A DNA stretch of 64,000 nt from an uncultured Bacilli bacterium (lineage in GTDB: Bacteria > Bacillota_I > Bacilli_A > RFN20 > CAG-826): positions 62,001-126,000 of the forward strand of contig CALVUI010000002.1 in NCBI GenBank assembly GCA_944363565.1, given 5' to 3'. Shown in pieces: positions 36,168 through 44,610 of the stretch. Every line of letters starts with the position of its first letter. Positions within the stretch are counted from its first letter, which is position 1. Below the pieces are notes generated by a model. The model was not told the DNA's origin, searched no databases, and saw only the letters and a list, made by a program, of their open reading frames with translations. The position numbers and the translations under genes are program-made.

Positions 36168-38360
36168 TTAGGCCATCATCACGATGTCGATCATCGTGCA
36201 GTTGTTGGCGGTGTCTTCGGTGATGAAGGCGTTCCAATATCCGCCCTGAGTGGTAAGACTGAGGACGTAGGTATAGGAAGTGCCGGTACTATCGAGGGTG
36301 ACCCAACCGATTTCCATCAGATCTTCGGCAAGGGCGGAGGCAAAGCCGGTCGCGAAGACATAGTAGCTAAGGGCGGCATAACCCTGCTCCAACAAAGAGG
36401 TATCGACGAACCAAAGGGTGTCTTCGGAAACCGGTAAGACCGGGGCGAAGCCGAAGTAGGGATCGACGAGGAGGTTTAAGAGGAGCTTGCTGGTATTGTA
36501 GGCTTCCTGGTCATAGGTCCAGAGGTCATAGTCCTGGACGATGAAGGCCGCCATGCCAAGACCCCCTTCGCCCATCTGGTAGATGGTCTGCAGGACAATG
36601 GTCTTCTCGGGATTCCAGAAGATGGTCCCGAAGTACTGGTTGGAGCCATAGCCCCAGCCGGCCGCGATCAAGGAATTGAGATAGGCCGTATGGGCTTCTT
36701 CGGTGACGTTAGGTCCGGCCACCGTGAAGGAGACGTGGTCGAAGTCGGCTTCGAGGACGTAGTAGGCCCCGCCCTCGAAGGCCGGGAGACTCCCGGTGAG
36801 GCCGGCGACGTCGAAGGCGCTTTCCATCTCCCCGGCATCCCAACTAGTGGTGACCGGGAAGTTGGCGGAGAGCCCGACCAAGGTCCCGATGGTCGCATCG
36901 TAAGAGAGGTCGACCCGGACGCTCGAGGTGGCGCTATCTAGGTAGTAGACGGCCCCGCTTTGGGTATCGGTTTGCTTGCTCCAGCCCGAGCCTTCCTTTT
37001 CCAGGAGGGCCGCATAGGAAGCCCTAAGGTCATTGAGGGCCCCGGTGTTAGCGATGTCCTTGATGGCGAAGGTATAGGGGGCCGAGGTCGCGTAAACCTG
37101 AACCAAGTCGTAGTCGAAGTCGGGGGCCGGTAGGACCGCGGTCACCTCCTTGGTCCCGGCCAGACGGCTCACGTAAGAAGCGACCGTCTCGGTCGGCCAG
37201 GTGGCCTGGTAATCGCTAGAGTAGGCCTGGATGTAGATCATCCCATAGCCGTTCCCGGAAGCGACCCCGACCATGTAGCCGAGCTTGGGATCGGCGTAGA
37301 AGCGGATCCCCTCTTCGTAGCCATAGAGCTTGAAGCCGGCCTTCATGAGGTCTTGCGGATAGCCACTCAGGTCATCGCCGTAGGCCATGATCCCGAAGAG
37401 GCTCCCCTGGTTTTCGAATTGATAGCCTTCGGCCTTCGTAGAAGGCACCGGCAAGGCGGTGGCCTCCTCACCGGCGATGGTGTCGATGTAGGCCTGGGCC
37501 TCGGTCAAGGGGAATTCGGAGACCAGGAGGTTACGGTCGAACTGGAGGGTCGAAAGACCGCCGACCATGTCGTAGCTGATGTTGACCCCGACCTTGTCAC
37601 TGGGATCGATGTAGTAGGTCCCGTCCCGATAGACCCCGTGGACCTCGGTCCAACCGACGGAAATGAGGTCTTGGCCATAGGCGGTGAAGCCGCCCTTGAC
37701 GTCCATCATGACGTATTCGTTGCCATTAGTGTCACTGGCCTCGTAAAGCCGGTAGTAAGAGGCGGCTTTGCTAGGCTCGGGCAAATCGATATCGGCATTG
37801 AGGGTCCTGAAGAGGGCCTCTTCGGCCGCTTCCTTCGGGAAGATGTCGACGGAGACGCTGGGGAAGACCTTGATGTCGATGGTCCCGGACGCGACCTCGT
37901 CGGTCAGGTAGTTGCCCATCGAGTCGACGACGGCGGCTTGGATTTCCACCACCGTGATGTCTTCGAAGGTCTTGGTGTAGACGTAGAGGCCCTCGGGGAT
38001 GACGTAGCTCCCGTTCATGAGCTTATAGCCGTCGCCGGTGTAGGCCTTGGTCACTTCTTCCAGGTCCTTCGGGGTTCCCCCGACCGCCGAGATCCTGAGG
38101 CCCTGACCCCCGGAAAGTTCCTTGAGCTGGTAATCCAGCCCCAGGGAAGAAAAGTCGAAATACGGGAGTTCGTGCCCCTCTCCCATGAGGCGGGTCAAAA
38201 GGGCCTTCTCCTCCTCGCTCCAATCCTTGGTCGGGATGGGGGTTTCGGAGGTCGAGGTTTCCTTGTTTCCCGAGGAAGTGCTCCCGCTTTCGGTCGGCCC
38301 GCAGCCGGCTAGCAAGAGGGCCCCGGAAAGAAGGAGGGCAAATAAAGGTGTCTTTTTCAT
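36168..38360 (-). CDS. Large repeat lipoprotein translationally coupled to hydA
   Basis: 730-residue lipoprotein with lipobox LAGC (about residue 18-21), then a Ser/Thr-rich linker. About six degenerate repeats of 105-115 residues follow. The first opens ELPYFDFSSLGLDY; later ones carry FPxxxA/WPTET starts, LPxP turns, VGW/AGF/AGW helix ends and YxDP or FWNP strands. It is paralogous along its length with the protein at 33780-35978. Its ATG overlaps the stop of the [FeFe] hydrogenase large subunit (ATGA), so the ribosome that finishes HydA can start this surface protein. No redox ligands (Cys clusters, CxxCH) are present, so electron transfer is unlikely. Function unknown. Confidence 0.87.
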   Translation of the reverse strand: MKKTPLFALLLSGALLLAGCGPTESGSTSSGNKETSTSETPIPTKDWSEEEKALLTRLMGEGHELPYFDFSSLGLDYQLKELSGGQGLRISAVGGTPKDLEEVTKAYTGDGYKLMNGSYVIPEGLYVYTKTFEDITVVEIQAAVVDSMGNYLTDEVASGTIDIKVFPSVSVDIFPKEAAEEALFRTLNADIDLPEPSKAASYYRLYEASDTNGNEYVMMDVKGGFTAYGQDLISVGWTEVHGVYRDGTYYIDPSDKVGVNISYDMVGGLSTLQFDRNLLVSEFPLTEAQAYIDTIAGEEATALPVPSTKAEGYQFENQGSLFGIMAYGDDLSGYPQDLMKAGFKLYGYEEGIRFYADPKLGYMVGVASGNGYGMIYIQAYSSDYQATWPTETVASYVSRLAGTKEVTAVLPAPDFDYDLVQVYATSAPYTFAIKDIANTGALNDLRASYAALLEKEGSGWSKQTDTQSGAVYYLDSATSSVRVDLSYDATIGTLVGLSANFPVTTSWDAGEMESAFDVAGLTGSLPAFEGGAYYVLEADFDHVSFTVAGPNVTEEAHTAYLNSLIAAGWGYGSNQYFGTIFWNPEKTIVLQTIYQMGEGGLGMAAFIVQDYDLWTYDQEAYNTSKLLLNLLVDPYFGFAPVLPVSEDTLWFVDTSLLEQGYAALSYYVFATGFASALAEDLMEIGWVTLDSTGTSYTYVLSLTTQGGYWNAFITEDTANNCTMIDIVMMA

Positions 38361-40159
38361 GCTTGATCTTTGAAGGTTTCCCGGTTCTTGCGGTAGCTGG
38401 TATGGAGGAGGCGTTCGGCCTCTTCGCTCCCGTAATGACCGAGGTAGTCGGCGTAAAGCCTGATGATGTCGGGGTTATTGTGACTCTGACGAATGGTCTT
38501 GACCTCGTCGATGCCGTAGAGGATGGCGGCCCGCTTGGCCCGATAGGTCTCGAGGATGTCGTCGTCTTCCTTGTCCATGAGGCTGGGTTTGACGAAGGGT
38601 TGTCCGCCCCCGTTGATGCAGCCGCCGGGGCAGCCCATGATCTCGATGAAGGCATAGGGCGATTTCCCGGCCTTGATTTCCTCGAGGATCGGCTTGGCGT
38701 TCTTCATGCCGGAGGTGACGGCCAGCTTGAGCTTTTGCCCGGCCACCTCGACCTCGGCTTCCTTGACGGCCTCGAGGCCTCTGACCGGCTTGAAGACGAT
38801 CGGATCCATCTCCTGCCCGGTCAGGGTGTGGTAGGCGGTCCTGATGGCCGCTTCCATGACCCCGCCGGTGACCCCGAAGAGGGCCGCGGCCCCGGTGTAT
38901 TCGCCGATCAAGTCGTCGTCGAATTTCTCATTGGGCAGTTCGTCGTAGACGATGCCGGCCCTTTTGATCATGGCCGCCAGTTCCCTGGTGGTCAAAACGG
39001 CATCGACGTCGGGAAGGCCGTCGACGAATTCCTCTTTCCTCCTTGACTCCCCTTTCTTGGCGGTGCAGGGCATGACCGAGACCACGAAGATGTCCTTGGG
39101 ATCGAAGCCGTGTTTTTTCGCGTAGTAGCTCTTGATTATGGCCCCTTCCATTTCGTGGGGCGACTTGCAAGTCGAGACGTAGGGGATAAGGTCGCTATAG
39201 AAGAACTCCATGTAGTTGATCCAACCCGGCGAGCAGGAAGTGATCTGGGGCAAAGGAGCCTTCTTATGGAGGATCCTCTCGATCAGCTCCTGGCTTTCCT
39301 CAGTGATGGTGAGGTCGGCCCCGAAGTTGGTGTCGAAGACCCGGTAGAAACCGAGGCGGTGGAGGGCGGCCACCATCTTCCCTTCCCCGTTTTCCTCCCC
39401 GACCTTGTGGCCGAATTCCTCGCTGATGGCGGCCCTCACGGCCGGGGCGGTCTGGACGATGACCTTCTTGCCGGCGGCCATGGCCTCGTCGACGAGGTCG
39501 ATTTCCCGCTTCTCGGCCAAGGCCCCGGTCGGGCAGACTTCGATGCACTGCCCGCACTGGAGGCAGGGGACGTCGGCAAAGGACTTGTTGAAGGCCGGGC
39601 CGACCACGGTGTTGAAGCCTCTTTGCTGGAAGCCGAGGATACCGATCCCCTGGGCTTCCTTGCAGCGTTCGATGCAGCGGCCGCAGAGGATGCACTTCCC
39701 GGTGTCGCGCACGAGGCCGGGGGCCACTTCGTCGACGGTCCTCTTGCTCATGGTCCCGAGGAACTGGTTGGGCTTGGCCCCGACCGTCTCGGCTACCTTG
39801 AGGAGTTCGCACTGGCCGTTTTTGACGCAGCCAAGGCATTCCTTGACGTGGTTGGAAAGCAAAAGTTCGACGCTATGGCGGCGGGCCCTCACGGCCATCG
39901 GGCTCGAGATCCAGATCTCAAAGCCCTTCTCGGCCGGGATCTCGGCCACCGGATAGACGCAGGAGGCGAAGAGCTTGCCACCGCGGCTGGTCCTGATTTC
40001 CACCAGACACACCCGGCAGGAAGCTAGGGAGTTATGGCCCTTGTTCCAGTAACAAAGGGTCGGGATCTTGTAGCCGCACTCCCTGGCCGCTTCCAAAACG
40101 GTAAGCGACTTATCGACGCTATAGATCCGACCTTCGATGTTGATGTTGATCTTTTCCAT
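38357..40159 (-). CDS. hydA: [FeFe] hydrogenase catalytic subunit, bifurcating-complex type
   Basis: 600-residue enzyme that makes or uses H2. N-terminal [2Fe-2S] cysteines are C36, C48, C51, C67. The His-Cys cluster is H104, C108, C111, C117. Two [4Fe-4S] sets are C156/159/162/166 and C199/202/205/209. H-cluster motifs: L1 reads TSCSPGW (C309-S310), where the canonical form is TSCCP; L2 is MPCTAKKGE; L3 is EIMGCPGGCING. This is the M3 architecture used by trimeric NADH/ferredoxin-linked hydrogenases. It lies downstream of hydC and hydB, six bases after hydB, and is coupled to a lipoprotein gene. The Ser in L1 deserves checking because the second Cys normally ligates the cluster. Confidence 0.95.
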   Translation of the reverse strand: MEKININIEGRIYSVDKSLTVLEAARECGYKIPTLCYWNKGHNSLASCRVCLVEIRTSRGGKLFASCVYPVAEIPAEKGFEIWISSPMAVRARRHSVELLLSNHVKECLGCVKNGQCELLKVAETVGAKPNQFLGTMSKRTVDEVAPGLVRDTGKCILCGRCIERCKEAQGIGILGFQQRGFNTVVGPAFNKSFADVPCLQCGQCIEVCPTGALAEKREIDLVDEAMAAGKKVIVQTAPAVRAAISEEFGHKVGEENGEGKMVAALHRLGFYRVFDTNFGADLTITEESQELIERILHKKAPLPQITSCSPGWINYMEFFYSDLIPYVSTCKSPHEMEGAIIKSYYAKKHGFDPKDIFVVSVMPCTAKKGESRRKEEFVDGLPDVDAVLTTRELAAMIKRAGIVYDELPNEKFDDDLIGEYTGAAALFGVTGGVMEAAIRTAYHTLTGQEMDPIVFKPVRGLEAVKEAEVEVAGQKLKLAVTSGMKNAKPILEEIKAGKSPYAFIEIMGCPGGCINGGGQPFVKPSLMDKEDDDILETYRAKRAAILYGIDEVKTIRQSHNNPDIIRLYADYLGHYGSEEAERLLHTSYRKNRETFKDQA

Positions 40160-40165
40160 TTTCGC

Positions 40166-42040
40166 TTACCTCTTTTCAATGGCGTGGAAGGGGCACTTGA
40201 TGATGCAGGTACCGCACTTGATGCACTTGCTTTGGTCGATGACGAAGGGTTCCTTGCCCGGGACCCCGTGGATGCAGTTGACGGGGCAGTTGCGGGCGCA
40301 AAGGGAGCACTTCTTGCATTTGGCCGGATCGATGACATAGCTCATGAGCTTCTTGCAGACATGACTCGGGCATTTCTTGTCCTTGACGTGGGCCTCGTAC
40401 TCCTCCGGGAAGTTGTTCATGGTCGAAAGGATGGGGTTGGCGGCCGTCTGCCCGAGGGCGCAGAGACTGCCGAGCTTGATGGTCTCGGCCAGGGACTTCA
40501 GGTCCTCGAGGGTCTTCTCGGTCGCGGTCCCGTTGGTGATGGTGGTCAAAAGTTCCAAAAGGCGCTTGGTCCCGACCCGGCAGGGGGTGCACTTCCCGCA
40601 GCTTTCGTCGCAGATGAATTCCATGTAGAACTTGGCGACGTCGACCATGCAGTTGTCCTCGTCCATGACGATGGCCCCGCCCGAGCCCATCATCGAGCCC
40701 TTGGCGACCAAATTGTCGTAATCGATCGGGGTATCGAGGTCCTTGGCCGTCAGACAGCCGCCCGAAGGACCGCCGGTCTGGATGGCCTTGAATTTCTTGC
40801 CACCCGGGATCCCGCCGCCGATATCGTAGATCAGTTCCCTGAGGGTCGTCCCCATCGGAACCTCGACAAGGCCGACATTGTTGATCTTGCCGCCGAGGGC
40901 GAAGACCTTGGTCCCCTTGCTCTTCTCGGTCCCGATCTTGGCGAATTCCTCAGCCCCGACCCGGATGATATAGGGGACGATGGCCAAAGTTTCGACATTG
41001 TTGACGCAGGTCGGCTTGCCCCAAAGGCCCTTGATGGCCGGGAAGGGCGGACGGGGACGGGGCATGCCCCGCTTCCCCTCGATGGAATTGAGAAGGGCGG
41101 TTTCTTCGCCGCAGACGAAGGCCCCGGCCCCGAGCCTTAGGTGGGCCCTAAAGCTAAAGCCGGTCCCGAGGATGTTGTCGCCCAGGAGCCCGACCGCTTC
41201 CATGTCCTTGATGGCCCGTTGGACCCTTTCGACGGCGACCGGATATTCGGCCCGGATGTAGAAATAGCCGTCCTTGGCCCCGAAGGCGTAGCCGGCGATC
41301 ATCATCCCTTCGATGACCTCGAAGGGGTTGCCCTCGAGGATGCTGCGGTCCATGAAGGCGCCGGGGTCACCCTCGTCGCCGTTGCAGACGATGTATTTCT
41401 GTTCGCTGACCTGGTTGGCGGCAAACTGCCACTTCCGCCCGGTCGGGAAGCCGGCTCCGCCCCGGCCCCTGAGGCCGGAGGCCAAGACCTCGTCGATGAC
41501 CTGCTGGGGGGTCATTTCGGTCAAGACCTTCTTGAGGGCCTTGAAGCCGTCGTAACCCAGGGACTCCTCGAGGTAGTCGGGGTTGATGAGGGAGCAGCCG
41601 TGGAGGGCGATCCGCCGCTGGCGCTTGTAGAAATTGATGTCGTCTTGGCGCGCCACCTTCTCGTGGGTGGTCGGGTCGACGTAAAGGAGGTCTTCGACGA
41701 CCTTGCCGCCGATGAGGTCTTCCTCGACGATCCGCTTGATGTCGTCCTTCTTGACCATCCGGTAGAGGGTGTCTTCCGGGAAGATCTTGACGAAGGGACC
41801 CTGGGAGCAGAAGCCGAAGCAACCGACGTGGTTGACGCTGACTTTCTCGCTTAGGCCCCGTTCTTCGATCAGTTTCTTGAGTTCGGCGATGAGGTCGTTG
41901 GAACCGTTGGCCAAACAGCCGGTCCCGCCGCAGACGACGATGGCGCGCCTGCCGCCCTTGCCGGCTATCTTGTCCTCGAAGGCCTTGGTGCAGGCTTCGA
42001 TGTTTTGTTGAAGCTTCTTGGGAGAATCGATGCGTTCCAT
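40166..42040 (-). CDS. hydB: NuoF-like NADH-binding subunit of the [FeFe] hydrogenase (HydB)
   Basis: 624-residue flavoprotein subunit that exchanges electrons with NAD(H). The N-terminal thioredoxin-like [2Fe-2S] domain has C37, C42, C74, C78. The central NuoF region holds the NADH/FMN motifs GRGGAGFPTGRKW and GAGAFVCGEETALL. A [4Fe-4S] site ESCGKCTPCRVGT follows, and a C-terminal two-cluster ferredoxin domain (CKKCSLCARNCP, CIKCGTCIIKCP). This is the HydB/HndC layout of electron-bifurcating hydrogenases. The start shares one base with the hydC stop (TAATG). Confidence 0.96.
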   Translation of the reverse strand: MERIDSPKKLQQNIEACTKAFEDKIAGKGGRRAIVVCGGTGCLANGSNDLIAELKKLIEERGLSEKVSVNHVGCFGFCSQGPFVKIFPEDTLYRMVKKDDIKRIVEEDLIGGKVVEDLLYVDPTTHEKVARQDDINFYKRQRRIALHGCSLINPDYLEESLGYDGFKALKKVLTEMTPQQVIDEVLASGLRGRGGAGFPTGRKWQFAANQVSEQKYIVCNGDEGDPGAFMDRSILEGNPFEVIEGMMIAGYAFGAKDGYFYIRAEYPVAVERVQRAIKDMEAVGLLGDNILGTGFSFRAHLRLGAGAFVCGEETALLNSIEGKRGMPRPRPPFPAIKGLWGKPTCVNNVETLAIVPYIIRVGAEEFAKIGTEKSKGTKVFALGGKINNVGLVEVPMGTTLRELIYDIGGGIPGGKKFKAIQTGGPSGGCLTAKDLDTPIDYDNLVAKGSMMGSGGAIVMDEDNCMVDVAKFYMEFICDESCGKCTPCRVGTKRLLELLTTITNGTATEKTLEDLKSLAETIKLGSLCALGQTAANPILSTMNNFPEEYEAHVKDKKCPSHVCKKLMSYVIDPAKCKKCSLCARNCPVNCIHGVPGKEPFVIDQSKCIKCGTCIIKCPFHAIEKR

Positions 42041-42525
42041 TAGTTGCTAGCCTCCAATGCCCGGTACTCGTTGATGATGCCTTCGACCTTGTCGGGGCTC
42101 ACCATCGGATAGACCTTGCCGTTGATGTTGACGGCGGGGGCGAGGGCACAGGCCCCGATGCAACGGACGGCCTCGATGGTGAAGAGCCCGTCTTCCGTGG
42201 TCTGGCCCGGGGCGATCTTCAGGAGCTGGCAGAACTTGTCGATGACGCTCTGCGAGTTCTTGACGTAGCAAGCGGTCCCGAGGCACACCCCGATGACGTA
42301 CTTGCCCTTGGGGGTGACGGAGAAGAAGGCGTAGAACGTGACGACGCCGTAGATCTCGGCCACCGGGATCCCGGTCTCCTCCGAGACCACTTCCTGGACT
42401 TCCAAGGGGATGTACCCGTATTTGTTTTGGATGTCGCTTAGGATCATCATAAGGGGCGAGGGTTCGCCCTTATGGGAAGCGCAGATCTCGCGCACCCCTT
42501 TGATTACTTCTTTGCGGATCTTCAT
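42040..42525 (-). CDS. hydC: NuoE-like [2Fe-2S] subunit of the [FeFe] hydrogenase (HydC)
   Basis: 161-residue thioredoxin-like ferredoxin subunit. Cluster ligands are C81, C86, C122, C126 in the NuoE spacing (GVCLGTACY, VRCIGACALAP). Helices in the first 70 residues match NuoE/HndA. It is the first gene of the hydrogenase operon. The ATG at 42525 has GGGAGG six bases upstream; four codons earlier another start is possible but would sit on that site. It is expressed from the promoter at 42608-42636, under an 18-base palindromic operator. Confidence 0.95.
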   Translation of the reverse strand: MKIRKEVIKGVREICASHKGEPSPLMMILSDIQNKYGYIPLEVQEVVSEETGIPVAEIYGVVTFYAFFSVTPKGKYVIGVCLGTACYVKNSQSVIDKFCQLLKIAPGQTTEDGLFTIEAVRCIGACALAPAVNINGKVYPMVSPDKVEGIINEYRALEASN

Positions 42526-42603
42526 TTTTCCTCCCACATCAAAAATAATGCTTATTGAATTGTAATTTCAGCCGGCCCTTTGGGCAACAGGGCAACGATG
42601 AAA

Positions 42604-42636
42604 CACCAATGTACATTGGTGGGCCCTTAAAGGCAA
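42604..42636 (-). promoter_or_regulatory. hydCBA promoter with palindromic operator over the -10 box
   Basis: CACCAATGTACATTGGTG (42604-42621) is a perfect 18-base palindrome. The leftward promoter TTGCCT (42636-42631), 17-base gap, TACATT (42613-42608) puts its -10 box inside the palindrome, as in simple repression. The sequence is not the Rex consensus (TTGTGA-N6-TCACAA type), so the sensor is unknown. About 75 bases of leader lead to hydC. Confidence 0.7.
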
Positions 42637-42664
42637 TGGATGCGCCCATAATCCCCCATCCACC

Positions 42665-42686
42665 AAAAAAGCCCGCCGAAGCGGGC
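42665..42686 (-). terminator. Intrinsic terminator upstream of the hydrogenase promoter
   Basis: GCCCGC, loop TTCG, GCGGGC form a perfect six-pair stem on the minus strand followed by TTTTTT. It ends a transcript from the right; the only DNA between it and the previous terminator is the 240-base unit at 42690-42923. Confidence 0.93.
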
Positions 42687-42689
42687 CCA

Positions 42690-42897
42690 TTGGAAGAACA
42701 AGATAAAGGGATGGCGATGAGGCCAATGATCCAAAAGATATTGAAGTCGTAGAGACTGAGGATGACGGCCAATATGAGGCCCAGGAGGCCGGAAAAGAGA
42801 AAGGCCATCCCCTCAAAGATTGCAAGCCTTGATTTATCGGCCGTCCAGAAGCCGAAAATCAGGGAAATGCTGATAAATCCTCGCTGAATTAACTCGT
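42690..42897 (-). other. Short terminator-bounded transcription unit, product unclear
   Basis: This stretch lies between two strong leftward terminators and has a candidate promoter, so something short is probably transcribed. One frame encodes a hydrophobic segment (MAFLFSGLLGLILAVILS, then FWIIGLIAIPL) that looks like a two-span membrane protein. It has no stop before the terminator stem and no well-placed start. A second frame is also open but is less protein-like. Base composition is more AT-rich than in the neighbours. Options are a decayed membrane-protein gene, a small membrane peptide or a small RNA. I cannot choose between them. Confidence 0.35.
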
Positions 42898-42925
42898 AAT
42901 TTAATCTTTCTTGACCTTTGGTCAA
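42898..42925 (-). promoter_or_regulatory. Candidate promoter of the short unit
   Basis: Leftward TTGACC (42925-42920), 16-base gap, TAAATT (42903-42898). The -35 is half of a TTGACC-AAA-GGTCAA dyad and begins at the T-run of the terminator before it. Only moderate match at -10. Confidence 0.35.
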
Positions 42926-42948
42926 AAAAGAGCCCCTTTTGGGGCTCT
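42924..42948 (-). terminator. Intrinsic terminator after the DUF3137 gene
   Basis: AGAGCCCC, loop AAAA, GGGGCTCT form a perfect eight-pair stem, then TTTTTT on the minus strand. It lies 17 bases after the stop of the DUF3137 gene and ends the lemA unit. Confidence 0.94.
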
Positions 42949-42965
42949 CCAAGATGCGTTTTTCC

Positions 42966-43931
42966 CTATTGGGGCGTCACCATGGTCCCGGCATTGGGCT
43001 GGAACTTCGGTCCCTCGAGGCCCAATTCATCGACCACGAGGCTCGGGAAGGCCAAGACCCTGAGCAGCCTTTCGCCGGCCGCCTTGTCGAAGCTCTTGAA
43101 GAGGGAGACCTCGAAGGATTCCCCGGCGTCGTTGACGGCGACATAGAGGCTGTTCCCGTTCATGAAGGCGAGGTCCATCTCCCCCTTGAGGAAGGATTCG
43201 AAGCCGAGGATCTTCTCCTGAATCTGCGGAGTCAGGATATAGAAGACGAATTGGCGGTCGTCGCTGTAGGTGTTGAACTTCTTGTTGAAGGCGATGTACT
43301 CGGTTTCGACCTTCTCCCCGCCCCCGCTGTAGAGGCCCCCGCCGAAGAGGCCGCTTTTTTCGATGACCCGCAGTTCGTTTTCGAAGCGGCGTCCGAAGTC
43401 GAAGCGGTACAAGGTCCCGGCGGCGTAGGTGACATAGGTGACCCTGGTGTTCTTCCCGTCCTGATGGACTTCCCGCCTTTGGAGTTCGTAGGAAGCCTGG
43501 CAGAAGGGAAGGCCGTTGTAGGTGGCCCGCTTGTAGTTACGGGCAAAATAACGGTCCGGGGACACGAAGAAGCCGGTCGAGAGGAGCTCGTTGAGGGCAA
43601 AGCCGCTCCGGGGTTCGATCGCGCTGACCTTGAAGAGGGCACTGTTGACGAGTTCCTCCATCTTGGTCCGGGCCTTCTTCTGGAAGGAGCTGTTGATGCC
43701 GAGGGCCACCACGACGAAGACGAAGGCCAAGACCAAACCGACCCCCATGAGGATCAGCATCGTGACATCGTCGGGGGTGGTCAGGAAGAAGACGATCCCG
43801 AAGATGATGCCTAGAAGAAGGAGGACGATGCCGGCGATCAGAAAGCCAAGGAACTTGGCCTTGATGTCGGCTCGATCCTTTTCGATTTCCCCAACGGTCT
43901 TGGAGAAGGCGGCGTCATTGGCCTGCAGCAT
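42966..43931 (-). CDS. DUF3137-family membrane protein, LemA partner
   Basis: 321 residues. Residues about 25-85 hold two membrane segments (FLIAGIVLLLLGIIFGIVFF, MLILMGVGLVLAFVFVVVAL). A soluble beta-rich region follows, with Tyr/Arg-rich strands such as YELQRREVHQDGKNTRVTYV. It resembles DUF3137 proteins, which are often found next to lemA in Bacillota; no biochemical role is established. It starts 17 bases after the lemA stop with a weak ribosome site and is closed by its own terminator. Confidence 0.82.
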   Translation of the reverse strand: MLQANDAAFSKTVGEIEKDRADIKAKFLGFLIAGIVLLLLGIIFGIVFFLTTPDDVTMLILMGVGLVLAFVFVVVALGINSSFQKKARTKMEELVNSALFKVSAIEPRSGFALNELLSTGFFVSPDRYFARNYKRATYNGLPFCQASYELQRREVHQDGKNTRVTYVTYAAGTLYRFDFGRRFENELRVIEKSGLFGGGLYSGGGEKVETEYIAFNKKFNTYSDDRQFVFYILTPQIQEKILGFESFLKGEMDLAFMNGNSLYVAVNDAGESFEVSLFKSFDKAAGERLLRVLAFPSLVVDELGLEGPKFQPNAGTMVTPQ

Positions 43932-43948
43932 AGTTCAAAGTCAAAGGC

Positions 43949-44563
43949 TTAGAATTCGATCTTGACGTCTTGGCGCTTGGCCTCTTCGGCCTCGAAGAAT
44001 TCCCGGGGCTCGCAACGGAGGTGGTTGGCGACGATCGAAGAGGGGAAGATCTTGATGTCTTGGTTGTACTGGCTGACGTTGCTGTTGTAGACGCGGCGGG
44101 AAGCCTGGAGATGTTCTTCCACTTCGGTGATCTGGTTCTGGAGGGCCATGAAGTTGGCGTTGGCCTTGAGGTCCGGATATTGTTCGGCCACGACGTTGAT
44201 GGAGTCGAAGGCCTTGGTCACCTGGTTGGAGAAGTCGGCCTTTTCCTTCATCGAGGCGTTGCTGGCCGGCTGGCGCATCGAGATGACCCCGACCAGGGTC
44301 TTCTCTTCGTGCTTGGCATAGCCCTTGACGGTGGCCACGGCCTTGGTCAGAAGGTCGAAGCGTTTGGTGAGGGCAACGTCGATGCCGGAAGCCGATTCAT
44401 CGATCTTGATCTGTTCCCTCTTGAGGCGGTTGCTGGTCGAAATCCACCAGGCCACGACAGAGATGACGACGATGAGGACGAGGACGACCGGGATGGCGAT
44501 GGCTAGTATCGTCCCCACATCCATTAAGAGACGAACAAGCCCACTAGGCGAAAGCATTTCCAT
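43949..44563 (-). CDS. lemA: LemA-family protein
   Basis: 204 residues. One N-terminal membrane segment (ILAIAIPVVLVLIVVISVVA) is followed by an all-helical domain containing RFDLLTKAVATVKGYAKHEE and VYNSNVSQYNQDIKIFPSSI, the best-conserved LemA stretch. LemA proteins sit in the membrane with a soluble helical bundle; their molecular role is not settled. The ATG at 44563 has CAGGAG nine bases upstream. A TATACT box at 44591-44586 may be the -10 of its promoter, with no good -35. Forms a two-gene unit with the DUF3137 gene. Confidence 0.92.
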   Translation of the reverse strand: MEMLSPSGLVRLLMDVGTILAIAIPVVLVLIVVISVVAWWISTSNRLKREQIKIDESASGIDVALTKRFDLLTKAVATVKGYAKHEEKTLVGVISMRQPASNASMKEKADFSNQVTKAFDSINVVAEQYPDLKANANFMALQNQITEVEEHLQASRRVYNSNVSQYNQDIKIFPSSIVANHLRCEPREFFEAEEAKRQDVKIEF

Positions 44564-44610
44564 ATTTTTGTTCTCCTGTCGCCATAGTATAGGCAAAGGG
44601 CAAATGAACG

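Noticed and set aside
36168-38360. Electron carrier role for the lipoprotein coupled to hydA
   Set aside because: No cysteine cluster, heme or flavin-binding motif is visible; the only clear Cys near the N-terminus is the lipid anchor.
42604-42621. Rex site ahead of hydCBA
   Set aside because: The palindrome CACCAATGTACATTGGTG does not match the Rex half-sites TTGTGA/TCACAA.
42539-42952. A 137-codon membrane-protein-like frame
   Set aside because: Its first codons lie inside the preceding terminator and its later part inside a second terminator; kept only as an uncertain short unit.
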